From the NCBI RefSeq assembly GCF_007827815.1, contig NZ_VITH01000001.1:248001-312000 (forward strand): a DNA stretch of 64,000 nucleotides, given 5' to 3'. The stretch comes from Azospirillum brasilense (GTDB taxonomy: Bacteria; Pseudomonadota; Alphaproteobacteria; Azospirillales; Azospirillaceae). A program made the translations under genes and the position numbers. This document shows, piece by piece, positions 27,116 through 35,677 of the stretch; the first letter of the stretch is position 1; each line of letters begins with the position of its first letter. The notes under the pieces are model-generated. The model was not told where the DNA came from and made no database searches. It was given only the letters and a program-made list of their open reading frames with translations.

Positions 27116-27991
27116 ATGGCCGACACCGACACCACCCCAGCCCCGCGTACCGCGCATCCGGTCCTGCTCTGCGCCGATGACTACGGCCTTGCGCCCGGCG
27201 TCAACGAGGCCATCCGCGACCTCATCGCCGCCGGACGCCTGACGGCGACCTCGGTCATGTCGCTCTGTCCTTATTGGGCGGAGGGCGCCGCGCCGTTGAA
27301 GGCGTTGGCCGACAAGGCGGACGTCGGGCTGCATTTCACCCTGACCGACCAGCCGCCGCTGGGTCCTCTGCCCAAGCTGGCGCCGGATGGGAAGCTGCCG
27401 CCGCTGGGGCGGCTGATGAAACTGGCCTACAGCGGTGGCCTCGATTCCAAGGAAATCCGGGAGGAACTGGCCCGCCAGCTCGACGCCTTCGCCGCGGCCT
27501 GGGGCGGCCCGCCCGCCTACATCGACGGCCACCAGCACATCCACCAGCTTCCCACCGTGCGCGACGTGGTGGCCGACGCCCTGGCCGCCCTGCCCGGCGC
27601 CTATGTCCGCCTGTGCGGGGAACCGGTCGGTGCCGTCCTGCGCCGCGGGGTGGCGGTTCCGAAGACGCTGCTGATCGGCGGGCTGGGCGGCGGGCTGGCG
27701 CGGCTGGCGCGGACGCGCGGCATTCCCGCCAACGACCGCTTCGCCGGGGTCTACGACTTCTCCGGACACCAGCCTTTCCCGGACCTGATGGCGCGCTTCC
27801 TCGACCGTCCCGCCGGGCGGCTGCTGGTGATGGTTCATCCCGGCATCCCCGACGAAGCCCTGCGCCGTGCCGACCCGCTGGTGGAGCAACGCCGGGTGGA
27901 GCACGACTATCTGAGGAGCCCGGCCTTCGCCGCCCTGCTCGCCGAGCGGAACATCCGGCTCGCCCGCTTCGCCGGGTTCCCGGCGCCCTGA
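27116..27991 (+). CDS. ChbG/HpnK (YdjC) family carbohydrate deacetylase
   Basis: A 291-residue YdjC-fold protein. Metal-site motifs are [15 protein letters not shown] (two Asp) and [15 protein letters not shown] (two His), with [10 protein letters not shown] and [12 protein letters not shown] also conserved. ChbG removes an acetyl group from chito-oligosaccharides; HpnK is associated with hopanoid synthesis. Neither chb nor hpn genes are adjacent, so the substrate is open. ATG 27116 is preferred over the frame start at 27041, which overlaps hutI. Confidence 0.88.
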   Translation: MADTDTTPAPRTAHPVLLCADDYGLAPGVNEAIRDLIAAGRLTATSVMSLCPYWAEGAAPLKALADKADVGLHFTLTDQPPLGPLPKLAPDGKLPPLGRLMKLAYSGGLDSKEIREELARQLDAFAAAWGGPPAYIDGHQHIHQLPTVRDVVADALAALPGAYVRLCGEPVGAVLRRGVAVPKTLLIGGLGGGLARLARTRGIPANDRFAGVYDFSGHQPFPDLMARFLDRPAGRLLVMVHPGIPDEALRRADPLVEQRRVEHDYLRSPAFAALLAERNIRLARFAGFPAP

Positions 27992-28172
27992 CACAACCTC
28001 CCGCTTCCCCGCCCCCTCCGGCGGCATAGTCCCGCCGGTCATTCTTGACCGCTGCGATTGTTCGCCCCTACCATCATTACGACACGGTCGGGTCGAGGGG
28101 GCTCTTCCTGGCGAAGAGACGAACAACAAAATCCCCTCGGCAAGAAACGGCCCACAAAAAGGGATGCGGGAC

Positions 28173-28943
28173 ATGCAGAACAACAGGGTGTCGTCCGGTT
28201 CACCGGGCGGCCAGGGTTCCAGCGGCTGGGTCGATTTCTGGAACCGGCCCAACGCCATCTACGCGAACCAGCGCAATCTGGAGGCGCATTTCGCCTGCCT
28301 GCAGAACGACCTCGACACCCATCTTCCGGAAGGGGGGACCGTTCTGGATTTCGGCTGCGGCGACGCACTGGCGGCGGAAGCCATGGCCAAGCGCTGCCGG
28401 AACGTCTGGCTCTACGACGCCGCGCCTGCGGTGCGGCAACGCCTGCGCGAGCGGCTGTCCGGCCATCCGCGGATCCGGATTCTCGACGACGACGATCTCG
28501 CCACTCTGCCGACGGGCAGCGTCGATCTGGTGCTGGCCGTCTCCGTGCTGCAATACATCCCGCGCGAGGAACTGGAAGGCGTCCTTCACCGCTGGCGCCA
28601 CCTGATCGGCGCGCGGGGGCGCATCCTGATCGCCGACGTGGTGGAGCCCGACACGCCGATGCTGCGCGACATCGCCAGCCAGCTCAGCATGGCGCGCCGG
28701 CACGGCTTCCTGATGGCGGCGCTGATGGGGTTGGGGCGCATGGCCCTGTCCGACTACCGGCGCATCCGGCGCGAGGCCGGCTTCTCCACCTACACGCCCG
28801 CGGAGTTGCAGACCCGGCTGTCCGCCGCCGGGTTGCGGGGCGACCGCCTGGCGAAGAACATCGGCCCGACGCCGCACCGCCATTCCTTCGTCGCCCGGCT
28901 CCATGCTCAGGCGGCCGGCGATCCGTCCTTGAAGGTCCAGTAG
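28173..28943 (+). CDS. Class I SAM-dependent methyltransferase
   Basis: A 256-residue methyltransferase. Motif I is VLDFGCGDALAAEAMAK, then VWLYDAAPAVRQRLRERL, SVDLVLAVSVLQYIPREEL and GRILIADVVEPDTPM. It resembles methyltransferases in polysaccharide or lipid clusters. The start is ambiguous: ATG 28173 has AAGGG nine bases upstream, while ATG 28164 follows that run directly. Its last 37 bases overlap the convergent gtrA-like gene. The upstream deacetylase suggests a surface-glycan or lipid setting, but that is inference. Confidence 0.87.
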   Translation: MQNNRVSSGSPGGQGSSGWVDFWNRPNAIYANQRNLEAHFACLQNDLDTHLPEGGTVLDFGCGDALAAEAMAKRCRNVWLYDAAPAVRQRLRERLSGHPRIRILDDDDLATLPTGSVDLVLAVSVLQYIPREELEGVLHRWRHLIGARGRILIADVVEPDTPMLRDIASQLSMARRHGFLMAALMGLGRMALSDYRRIRREAGFSTYTPAELQTRLSAAGLRGDRLAKNIGPTPHRHSFVARLHAQAAGDPSLKVQ

Positions 28944-29353
28944 CGGTTCGCACCGAAGCTCCACAGCATCACCAGCCCCGTGGCGGTGAGCTGGGCCAGC
29001 AGGTAATGCAGGCCCAGCCGCTGCGCCAGGGCCCACATGATGGCGCTGTTCACGCACAGCCCCACCGCCGCGACGGCCACGAACTTCGTGGCGGTGGGCA
29101 GATGATCCTGCTCGCTGCGGAAGACATGGCCGTAGTTCAGCAGGTAGCTGATGACGCCGCCGACGAGGAAACCCACCGCCGAGGCCAGGACCGGCGGCGC
29201 CGCCGCCAGCTCCGACAGGGCGATCAGCACGCCGTAATGGCCGACCGCCGCGGCGCAGCCGACCAGCGCGAAGAGCAGGAACTGCACCAGCGGCGGGTGC
29301 GCCGCCCGGTCCCCAGTGAATCTTCCCCCGGTCAATCCTCGTTCTCGACCCAT
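28907..29353 (-). CDS. GtrA-like membrane protein
   Basis: A 148-residue protein with four membrane helices. The GtrA signatures VQFLLFALVGCAAAVGHYG, FLVGGVISYLLNYGHVFRS and SFGANRYWTF are present. GtrA proteins are thought to flip polyprenyl-linked sugars for decoration of surface glycans. Its ATG lies inside the end of the ligase gene (22-base overlap), so it is the third gene of the marR-ligase operon by arrangement although the functions look unrelated. Confidence 0.88.
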   Translation of the reverse strand: MGRERGLTGGRFTGDRAAHPPLVQFLLFALVGCAAAVGHYGVLIALSELAAAPPVLASAVGFLVGGVISYLLNYGHVFRSEQDHLPTATKFVAVAAVGLCVNSAIMWALAQRLGLHYLLAQLTATGLVMLWSFGANRYWTFKDGSPAA

Positions 29354-30969
29354 TCCCTCTGCCGCAGCTTGTAGCGCTGGATCTTGCCCGTTTCCGTCCG
29401 CGGCAACTGCTCCAGGAACTCCACCGCGCGGGGGTACTTGTAGGGAGCGATCCGGTCCTTGACGTAGCATTGCAGCCGCTCCGCCAGATCGTCGCTGGGC
29501 CGCACGCCGTCGCGGGTGACGATGAAGGCCTTGGGGATGGAGCCGCGCAGCGGGTCGGGCGCCGCGATCACCGCGCACTCCTCCACCGCCTCGTGGCCGA
29601 GCAGGACGTCCTCGACCTCCAGGCCGGAGATCTTGTAGCCGGCGGAGACGATCAGGTCGTCGGTCCGCGCGTGATACCAGAAATAGCCGTCCTCATCCAT
29701 GCGGAAGGCGTCGCCGGTCAGGTTCCAGCCGCCCTGCACGTAATTCTCCTGGCGCGGGTCGTCCAGGTAGATGCAGCCGGTCGGGCCGCGCACGGCCAGC
29801 CGCCCGATCTGGCCGGGGGGCAGCGGGGTCAGGCTGTCGTCGACCACGCGGGCCTCGTAGCCCGGAACCACCGTCCCGGTGGCGCCGGGCCGGACGGCGC
29901 CGGGCGGCGAATGCAGGACGGCGTTCAGCATCTCGGTGGTGCCAAAACTGTCGAGAATCTCCATCCCGGTCACCGCCTGCCAGCCTTCCAGCGTGGTCGC
30001 AGGCAGCGGTTCCCCCGCCGAGACGCAGGCGCGCAGCGTGCGCAGCCCCTCGGCCAGGGACGGCTCCTCCTCAATGCGCGCGGTCATGGCGCGGTAGACG
30101 GTCGGCACGGTGAACATCACCGTCGCCTTGTGCTTCGCGGTCACCTCCAGCAGCCGCTCCGGCGTCGCCCGGTCCAGCAACACGACCGACGCCCCCACCC
30201 GCAGCGGGAACAGCAGCATTCCCCCCTGCCCATAGGCGAAGGCAAGCGACGGGGTGCCGCAGAACACGTCATCGCCGCCGGTCTTCAGCAGCGATTGCGG
30301 CGACAGGTCGGCCACCGCCAGAAGGTCGCGGTGGAAATGGGCGGTCGCCTTGGGCTTGCCCGTGGTGCCGGAGGTGAAGGCGATCAGCGCCACGTCGTCG
30401 GCGGCGGTGTCCACCGCGGCGAAGCCGGTTTCGGTCTCCTCCAGCCGCCCTTCGAGGTCGCCGCCGTTGAAGGTCACGACGGGCATGCTCCCGTCCATCG
30501 ATTCCGTCGCTGCGTTGAGATCCTTGGCGAAGCGCGCGTCGCACAGCGCCAGCGAGACGGCGGCGCGTTCGAGGATGCTTTCCAGTTCCGTCGCGCGCAG
30601 CAGCGGCATGGTCGGCACCACCACCGCGCCGGCCTTCAGCACCGCCAGCCAGCAGGCGGCGAGCATCGGCGTGTTGGTCCCGCGCACCAGAACCCGGTTG
30701 CCGGGAACGATGCCGAACCGCTCGGTCAGGAGGCGCGCGATGCGGTCCACCGTGTCGCGAAAGCGGCCATAGCTCCACACGTCGCCGTTTCCGATGACAC
30801 AGGGGCGGTCGTCCCAGCCGCGCTCCCGCCAGACGTCCAGCAGGGCCGCCGCGGCGTTCAGACGGTCAGGATAGGTGAGTTCGGGGCGGTCGTAGGAGAA
30901 ATCGGGCATCTGCTCCGGCGGCGGCAGCCGGTCGCGCGTGAAATTGTCGATATGACCGGACCGAATCAT
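29332..30969 (-). CDS. Acyl-CoA ligase, 2-aminobenzoate/benzoate-CoA ligase-like
   Basis: A 545-residue ANL-superfamily enzyme that forms an acyl-adenylate and then a CoA thioester. The ATP motif is FTSGTTGKPKATAHFHRD. The block DVFCGTPSLAFAYGQGGMLL is typical of the 2-aminobenzoate (anthranilate)-CoA ligase branch. The hinge ARTDDLIVSAGYKISGLEVE and the catalytic Lys region PRTETGKIQRYKL complete the C-terminal domain. The start overlaps the marR stop (ATGA), so the MarR protein probably regulates it in response to an aromatic acid. The exact substrate is an inference. Confidence 0.87.
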   Translation of the reverse strand: MIRSGHIDNFTRDRLPPPEQMPDFSYDRPELTYPDRLNAAAALLDVWRERGWDDRPCVIGNGDVWSYGRFRDTVDRIARLLTERFGIVPGNRVLVRGTNTPMLAACWLAVLKAGAVVVPTMPLLRATELESILERAAVSLALCDARFAKDLNAATESMDGSMPVVTFNGGDLEGRLEETETGFAAVDTAADDVALIAFTSGTTGKPKATAHFHRDLLAVADLSPQSLLKTGGDDVFCGTPSLAFAYGQGGMLLFPLRVGASVVLLDRATPERLLEVTAKHKATVMFTVPTVYRAMTARIEEEPSLAEGLRTLRACVSAGEPLPATTLEGWQAVTGMEILDSFGTTEMLNAVLHSPPGAVRPGATGTVVPGYEARVVDDSLTPLPPGQIGRLAVRGPTGCIYLDDPRQENYVQGGWNLTGDAFRMDEDGYFWYHARTDDLIVSAGYKISGLEVEDVLLGHEAVEECAVIAAPDPLRGSIPKAFIVTRDGVRPSDDLAERLQCYVKDRIAPYKYPRAVEFLEQLPRTETGKIQRYKLRQREWVENED

Positions 30970-31499
30970 CCCCTGACGCCTCCGCCACGCACCGTGTTCT
31001 TGAGCTTTCCCAACAACCCCATCAGCTGGACCACATCGCCGTGGGGCATTCCCTCCGTCAGCTCGGTCAGCCAGCGGCGTTGCGCCGCCATGATGGCCTG
31101 CGCCAGGGCGCTGCCTTCGGGGGTGATCCGGACGAACTGCATGCGCCGGTCGTTCGACGCCGCGGCGCGCGTGACCAGCCCGTCCGCGGACAGCCGTTCT
31201 ACAATGCCGGTGACGTTGCCGTTGGTGACCATCATGCGCTTCGACAGCTCGCCCATGGTCAGCCCTTCCGGCTGGCGGTCGAGCAGGCACAACAGGTCGA
31301 AACGCGGCTGGGTGGTGCTGAACTCGGCGCGCAAACGGCTGCGCAACCGGGCGCCGATCAGAACGGCGCACGCCGAAAGACGCAACCAGAGGCGCATCTC
31401 CGGGGAGGCGGCAAGGTCAGCCGCAGCCTCCACATCGACCGACACGTCCCCCTGCGCCTCGGCCGATGCGTCGGCCGCTGCGGTGGCGGGTCCCTTCAC
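30966..31499 (-). CDS. MarR-family transcriptional regulator
   Basis: A 177-residue winged-helix regulator. The HTH spans roughly 75-140 with FDLLCLLDRQPEGLTMGELS, the recognition helix MVTNGNVTGIVERLSADGLV and the wing AASNDRRMQFVRITPEG. It starts with GTG 31499 preceded by GGAG. It is co-transcribed with the aromatic-type CoA ligase, matching MarR regulators (BadR/HcaR-like) that respond to aromatic acids or their CoA esters. The N-terminal 35 residues are Ala/Asp-rich and atypical. Confidence 0.92.
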   Translation of the reverse strand: MKGPATAAADASAEAQGDVSVDVEAAADLAASPEMRLWLRLSACAVLIGARLRSRLRAEFSTTQPRFDLLCLLDRQPEGLTMGELSKRMMVTNGNVTGIVERLSADGLVTRAAASNDRRMQFVRITPEGSALAQAIMAAQRRWLTELTEGMPHGDVVQLMGLLGKLKNTVRGGGVRG

Positions 31500-31674
31500 G
31501 GTCTGTCTCCACTCCCGATGGGAGGCATCCGCCGCAGCGCCGCCTCTTCTTCGTTCGAAGGCTTACTGTAGTTGGACGCTCGGCCTTTGAGCCATGCAAG
31601 GAAGGAATGCTTGATGCACAAGCAATAATCATCTGCGCAGAGATAAGGCGCTTTTTCCCTCAGCGCCGCGTCGG

Positions 31675-32238
31675 TTACTCGGCGCTGAGGTACAGATCGA
31701 TTTCGCGCTGCTCCATGACGTGCGCGGTGCCGTGGATGATGCCGTTGGCGACCTGAATGATTCGATGGATCATCGCCACCGAGGTCTGGCAGTCCAGCCG
31801 CAGCTTGTCGCTCGCCCCATCTTGGATGTCGACGGACACGCGCTCCAGCGTGTGGCGGACCACCTGATGCGCCTGGGCGATGGTGTCCTCGAAAGGCCGT
31901 TTGAACTTGGCCGGAACGTGGCCGTACGCCTCGATGGCGAGATCCTTGTCCGAGAAACCGCTGTCGCGGAAATGCTCCGGGTAGCTCTTGGGCTGCCAGA
32001 TCAGGCATTCCTCCAGCATGTCGGGCATGTCCGGAATCATCTCGATCAACATCACGATCTCGTTGAAGTGATTGAGATAATCAGTCGCCAGCAGGGTCTT
32101 GTCGGAAATGTTGGTGCCGACCACGCGCTGCCGCCAGGCGTGAAAATCCGCCAATTCATCCGGCGCGACATCGTCGGTCACCGAAGGATCGGAATCGGGC
32201 GGATGAGAGTCCGATGGGTCGAAGTCTGGTTCGGTCAT
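31675..32238 (-). CDS. Conserved-looking hypothetical protein, mostly helical
   Basis: A 187-residue soluble acidic protein. An Asp/Pro/Ser-rich N-terminus (MTEPDFDPSDSHPPDSDPSV) is followed by a helical body with DYLNHFNEIVMLIEMIPDMP, MLEECLIWQPKSYPEHFRDS and FEDTIAQAHQVVRHTLERV. I do not recognise the family. Low-complexity ends and few charged-residue repeats argue for a real globular domain at 35-187. ATG 32253 or 32268 in frame are alternative starts. The neighbouring PhyR gene is on the other strand, so no operon clue exists. Confidence 0.75.
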   Translation of the reverse strand: MTEPDFDPSDSHPPDSDPSVTDDVAPDELADFHAWRQRVVGTNISDKTLLATDYLNHFNEIVMLIEMIPDMPDMLEECLIWQPKSYPEHFRDSGFSDKDLAIEAYGHVPAKFKRPFEDTIAQAHQVVRHTLERVSVDIQDGASDKLRLDCQTSVAMIHRIIQVANGIIHGTAHVMEQREIDLYLSAE

Positions 32239-32816
32239 TCGCGACTCTGGCATGCGCGGCCCTGGCATACACGGTTCGACAGGAACGGGTCTGGCGAGGC
32301 GGCGTGGACGGTTTCGACGCCGTTCCATCACCGGTGCGTGACGCCGGGGACAGTCAGTAATATCGCACTCATCCCTGTGCAAGCCCACGGGCGCGGTTTT
32401 TTTTGGTGCCGCGCAAAAAAACGCCGCCGGCGCGTCCTCGATGGGACAGGCGCTGCGGCGGCAGTGACTGGCGGTTCAGGGAGGAATCACACCATTGGCA
32501 ATCCCAACACCCTCCCCTTGCCGATTGTTCCGTCACCACGCACATGCAGCGGACCGCGGGACGACGAAGCGCCCGGAAGGGCCCGGAGCCCAAGCGGACG
32601 AAGTATGACGTCGCCCGACCGGGGACCGGATTTAATCCGATCAAGCTATCCCGAATAACCCTTTCGTCATCACTCCCGATACGGCGCGAACTGCGCCATA
32701 TGAACTTAACTTTGTAAGGGATCGGACGGGAACATTCGGCACAGTCCGGGAAACGCGGCAGGCAAGCCAGCGCCCCTTCGGCGGTCCGCACTGGCTGGAG
32801 GTACGGGGAAAAAGTC
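32239..32816. other. Long intergenic region with an orphan terminator
   Basis: These 578 bp between the hypothetical gene and phyR have no convincing protein gene on either strand. They contain a strong minus-strand terminator (32415-32462) with no coding gene upstream of it, and must contain the phyR promoter near 32700-32800. A GGGAAC box at 32728-32733 hints at an EcfG-type -35, but no matching CGTT -10 was found. Confidence 0.6.
32415..32462 (-). terminator. Rho-independent terminator without an upstream gene
   Basis: On the minus strand GCCGCCG pairs with CGGCGGC (32456-32462 with 32423-32429) around an inner GTCC/GGAC stem, followed by a T7 run (A7 at 32415-32421). No minus-strand gene ends here, so it may close a small RNA transcribed from within 32463-32816. 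Confidence 0.65.
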
Positions 32817-33611
32817 ATGGATCAGAACACCCGCCACCTGATGGAACATCTGCCTTATCTGCGACGCTACGCGCGGGCCTTGACGGGAACGTCGACGCAG
32901 GGGGATGCCCTGGTGACGCGCACATTGGAATGGTATCTGGACGGGCCGGGTGGATCGGCGGCGGTCGACTCGTCGCGCGGCTCGCTCTACCGCTATCTGA
33001 ACCAGCTGCAGGACAGTTCCGGCGCCCGGGCCGGCGCGCCCGGCGCCCATCCGGTCGAGGCGGCGCTGCACAGCCTGGACGAGATGGACCGCCGGCTTTA
33101 CCTGCTGGTCAACCTGGAGGACCTGCCGGTCGCCGACGCCGCCACCGTTCTGGGCATCGCGCCGGAAGACGCGGTGGAGCGGTTGAACTTCGCGCGCGAG
33201 CGGGTACGGTCGAAGCTGACGGCGACCATCCTGATCGTCGAGGACGACGCCATCATCGCCTTCGATCTGGCGGAAACGGTGCGCGGCATGGGCCACACCG
33301 TCTGCGGCAACGCCGCCACCATGGACGAGGCGCTGACGCTGGCAGGCCGCCATGCGCCGACGCTGGCGCTGATGGACATCCGACTGGCCGAGGGCGACAA
33401 CGGGATCGAGGTGGCGCGGGAGCTTCGCCGCCAGCGCTTCCTGCCGGTGATCTTCGTCACCGCCTTCCCCAATGAGCTGGCCAAGCAGGGGCTGGAGCAT
33501 CTGGGCCCGGTGATTCCCAAGCCCTTCACCCGCGAGCAGATCGAACAGGCGATCACCCGCGCCGTCTTCACCCCCCACCCCGAGGAAGCCTCGCTCGCCA
33601 TGAAGCACTGA
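32817..33611 (+). CDS. phyR: General stress response regulator PhyR
   Basis: A 264-residue protein with an N-terminal sigma-factor-like domain (about 5-125, PYLRRYARALTGTSTQGDAL and LVNLEDLPVADAATVLGIA) and a C-terminal receiver. The receiver has ILIVEDDAIIAFDLAETV, the phosphoacceptor Asp in LALMDIRLAEGDNG and Lys in VIPKPF. When phosphorylated, PhyR sequesters the anti-sigma NepR through the sigma-mimic domain and frees EcfG. nepR, ecfG and the sensor kinase usually sit beside phyR but none is visible here. It converges on purU. Confidence 0.95.
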   Translation: MDQNTRHLMEHLPYLRRYARALTGTSTQGDALVTRTLEWYLDGPGGSAAVDSSRGSLYRYLNQLQDSSGARAGAPGAHPVEAALHSLDEMDRRLYLLVNLEDLPVADAATVLGIAPEDAVERLNFARERVRSKLTATILIVEDDAIIAFDLAETVRGMGHTVCGNAATMDEALTLAGRHAPTLALMDIRLAEGDNGIEVARELRRQRFLPVIFVTAFPNELAKQGLEHLGPVIPKPFTREQIEQAITRAVFTPHPEEASLAMKH

Positions 33612-33623
33612 GAGTCCGCGGGT

Positions 33624-33659
33624 GGAGGGCGAGCCGGCTTTGCCGGAAGACCGCCCTCC
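33624..33659. terminator. Hairpin between convergent phyR and purU
   Basis: GGAGGGC pairs with GCCCTCC (33624-33630 and 33653-33659), enclosing an inner CCGGC-TTT-GCCGG stem. There is no T tract on either side. The location between two gene ends supports a terminator role. Confidence 0.5.
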
Positions 33660-33663
33660 CTGA

Positions 33664-33697
33664 CCAGCGCCTTACTTGAACCAGCGCCTTACTTGAA
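33664..33697. repeat. 17-bp tandem duplication at the purU stop codon
   Basis: CCAGCGCCTTACTTGAA is repeated exactly head to tail (33664-33680 and 33681-33697). On the coding strand the unit includes the last two codons and TAA of purU plus 8 bp, so a second copy of the ending follows the stop. Confidence 0.9.
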
Positions 33698-34555
33698 GAC
33701 GACGGTGCGCCCGCCGTTCAGCAGGACGCGGTGTTCGACGTGGTAGCGGACCGCCCGAGCCAGCACGATGTTCTCGATGTCACGCCCGATGGCCACCAGG
33801 TCGTCGGGCGTCATCGTGTGGTCGACGCGCTCCGCCTCCTGCTCGATGATCGGCCCCTCGTCGAGGTTCGAGGTGACGTAATGGGCGGTGGCGCCGATCA
33901 GCTTCACGCCGCGGGCGTGCGCCTGATGGTACGGCTTGGCGCCCTTGAAGCTGGGCAGGAAGGAGTGGTGGATGTTGATGACCCGCCCGGCCATCCGCTC
34001 GCACAGGGCCGGGGACAGCACCTGCATGTAGCGGGCGAGCACGACCAGATCGATCTTTTCCTGCTCCGCGATCTCCAGCAGCCGGGCCTCCTGCTGGGCC
34101 TTGCTGTCGTTGTTCACCGGCAGGTAATGGAAGGGAATGTTGTGCCACGCCGCAAGCTGGTAGAAGTCGCGGTGGTTCGACACGATGGCCGGGATTTCGA
34201 TCGGCAGATAGCCGGTCCGGTAGCGGTACAGCAGGTCGTTCAGGCAATGCCCGAATTTCGAGACCATGATGAGCACCCGCTGGCGCCGCCCGGCGTCGTG
34301 CAGCTTCCAGGTCATGCCAAAGCGCTCGGCCACCTGCTCGGCGAAGGCCGCCTGAAGCTCCGCCTGCGACGGCCCCGACGCCTCGGCGGAGAAATGGATG
34401 CGCAGGAAGAACAGATTGGTCCCGCGGTCGCCGAACTGCGCGCTGTCGATGATGTTGCACGACCGCTCGGCCAGGAAACCCGACACGGCGTAGACGATGC
34501 CCACGGCATCGGGGCACGAGACGGTGAGGATGTATTCAGAAGCGGTGCCGGACAT
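33689..34555 (-). CDS. purU: Formyltetrahydrofolate deformylase
   Basis: A 288-residue enzyme that hydrolyses 10-formyl-THF to formate and THF, balancing one-carbon pools. An N-terminal ACT domain (TVSCPDAVGIVYAVSGFLAE) is followed by the formyltransferase fold with VLIMVSKFGHCLNDLLYR, catalytic VINIHHSFLPSFKGAKPYHQ and HYVTSNLDEGPIIEQE (Asn, His, Asp triad regions). Length is normal. It starts at 34555 and is divergent from a hypothetical gene. Confidence 0.96.
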   Translation of the reverse strand: MSGTASEYILTVSCPDAVGIVYAVSGFLAERSCNIIDSAQFGDRGTNLFFLRIHFSAEASGPSQAELQAAFAEQVAERFGMTWKLHDAGRRQRVLIMVSKFGHCLNDLLYRYRTGYLPIEIPAIVSNHRDFYQLAAWHNIPFHYLPVNNDSKAQQEARLLEIAEQEKIDLVVLARYMQVLSPALCERMAGRVINIHHSFLPSFKGAKPYHQAHARGVKLIGATAHYVTSNLDEGPIIEQEAERVDHTMTPDDLVAIGRDIENIVLARAVRYHVEHRVLLNGGRTVVFK

Positions 34556-34724
34556 GCGCGCCTACCGTTGCGACCTGGAATCGAGGGCGGATTCCCTAGC
34601 ACGATCGTCCGCGGGATGCATCGTGCAATGTCGGAATACCGGAACGCCCATCCGGCAGCATTTGGTAAGGATTCCCATGCGACAATGCACCGTTTCGGCA
34701 TTGGACCGACCGCGGAGGCGAGCC

Positions 34725-35111
34725 ATGGGCATGGGCGGCAAGATCATCGGCGAATACGCCAAGGGCAAGGTTGACAAGCTGCTGACGCCGGAGGCGGCGG
34801 AAAGCACGTCGCGGCACCGGATCATGCACTTCCTGGAGAACATGGAAGCGGCGGTGCTGGAAGCGAACTGCGAGGTGATGGGGCGGGAACTGCCGAACCT
34901 CGACCAGACCGCCTTCCTGCGCATGGCCGTGCGGGTGGCGGAGCTGCGGGCCGACTATCTGCGCGCCGGGCTGAAGGTGGCGGATCACCGGCATCCCAAC
35001 GCCGCCGCCATCGAGGAGCTGGCCCGTGTCCGCCGCGCCTACGAGGAGATGCAGGCGGTCTTCGAAGCGGCGGAGCGGGTGATCGAGCGGGGCTACGTGA
35101 AGCTGGGCTGA
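34725..35111 (+). CDS. Hypothetical helical protein
   Basis: A 128-residue soluble protein, MGMGGKIIGEYAKGKVDKLL then helical segments (HRIMHFLENMEAAVLEANCE, AFLRMAVRVAELRADYLRAG, IEELARVRRAYEEMQAVFEA). No family is recognised and there is no signal or membrane segment. ATG 34725 is fixed by GGAGG six bases upstream; the longer frame starting at 34497 overlaps purU antisense. It converges on motor operon 2. Confidence 0.8.
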   Translation: MGMGGKIIGEYAKGKVDKLLTPEAAESTSRHRIMHFLENMEAAVLEANCEVMGRELPNLDQTAFLRMAVRVAELRADYLRAGLKVADHRHPNAAAIEELARVRRAYEEMQAVFEAAERVIERGYVKLG

Positions 35112-35155
35112 GAGAGCCTCCTTCCCAGCGTCACGGCCCGGTCGATGCCAAGGCA

Positions 35156-35677
35156 TCAGGCGTCCATGCCGGGGTGGCGGTAGACCATCGGCCCCGGCCC
35201 GCCCTCCTCGCCGTTCTTCTCCGGAAGCTGCGGCTGCGGCAGGGCGTAGAATTTCGGCTTGTCGGGATCCAGCGTCTTCTCGAAGGGGAGCGTCATCGCC
35301 ATGCCGGAGCGGTTCCTCTCCGCCTCGCGCATCGCCTGCTGGAGCTGTTCGGCCAGCTTCTGGTCCCAGGCCAGCTTGTAGTAGCGCGGCTCGGCCCCGC
35401 CCTCCAGCTGGAGCCACAGGTAGATCCCCTGCCCCTCCTTGATCTGGGCGCCCAGAATGGTGGCCTGGGCGGTGGCGCTCTGCGCCCATTCCATGCGGAC
35501 CGGCTTGGGCTTGCTCAGCAGGTCGGCCATGCCGGCGTAGGCGACGGGCATGAAGCCGATGGAGACGGCGACCGCCGACACCTTCACCCACAGCCGGCGC
35601 GGTGCCCAGATGGCAATGGTGGCGAGCGTGGCGGCCAGCGCGACCGCGGCGACCTGGAAGTCGAGCAGTTGGGTCAT
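35156..35677 (-). CDS. Motor operon 2, third gene: membrane protein with periplasmic tail
   Basis: A 173-residue paralogue of the 11175-11711 product: two N-terminal helices (about 7-25 and 30-52), then KPKPVRMEWAQ, GIYLWLQLEGG, YYKLAWDQKLAEQLQQAMRE, LPFEKTLDPDKPKFYALPQP and a short Gly/Pro end. The shared blocks place both in one uncharacterised family. Its ATG overlaps the preceding stop (ATGA), a tighter coupling than in operon 1. The role is unknown; its constant place after the channel-like pair suggests a third subunit or an adaptor. Confidence 0.85.
   Translation of the reverse strand: MTQLLDFQVAAVALAATLATIAIWAPRRLWVKVSAVAVSIGFMPVAYAGMADLLSKPKPVRMEWAQSATAQATILGAQIKEGQGIYLWLQLEGGAEPRYYKLAWDQKLAEQLQQAMREAERNRSGMAMTLPFEKTLDPDKPKFYALPQPQLPEKNGEEGGPGPMVYRHPGMDA

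Noticed and set aside
32817..33611. ECF sigma factor fused to a receiver
   Set aside because: The order (sigma-like domain first, receiver second) and length are those of PhyR, whose sigma-like domain mimics a sigma factor and does not bind DNA.
33633..33646. Additional ftr-like site CCGGC-TTT-GCCGG
   Set aside because: It lacks the CAA/TTG bases and is the inner stem of a hairpin between two convergent gene ends, with no promoter nearby.
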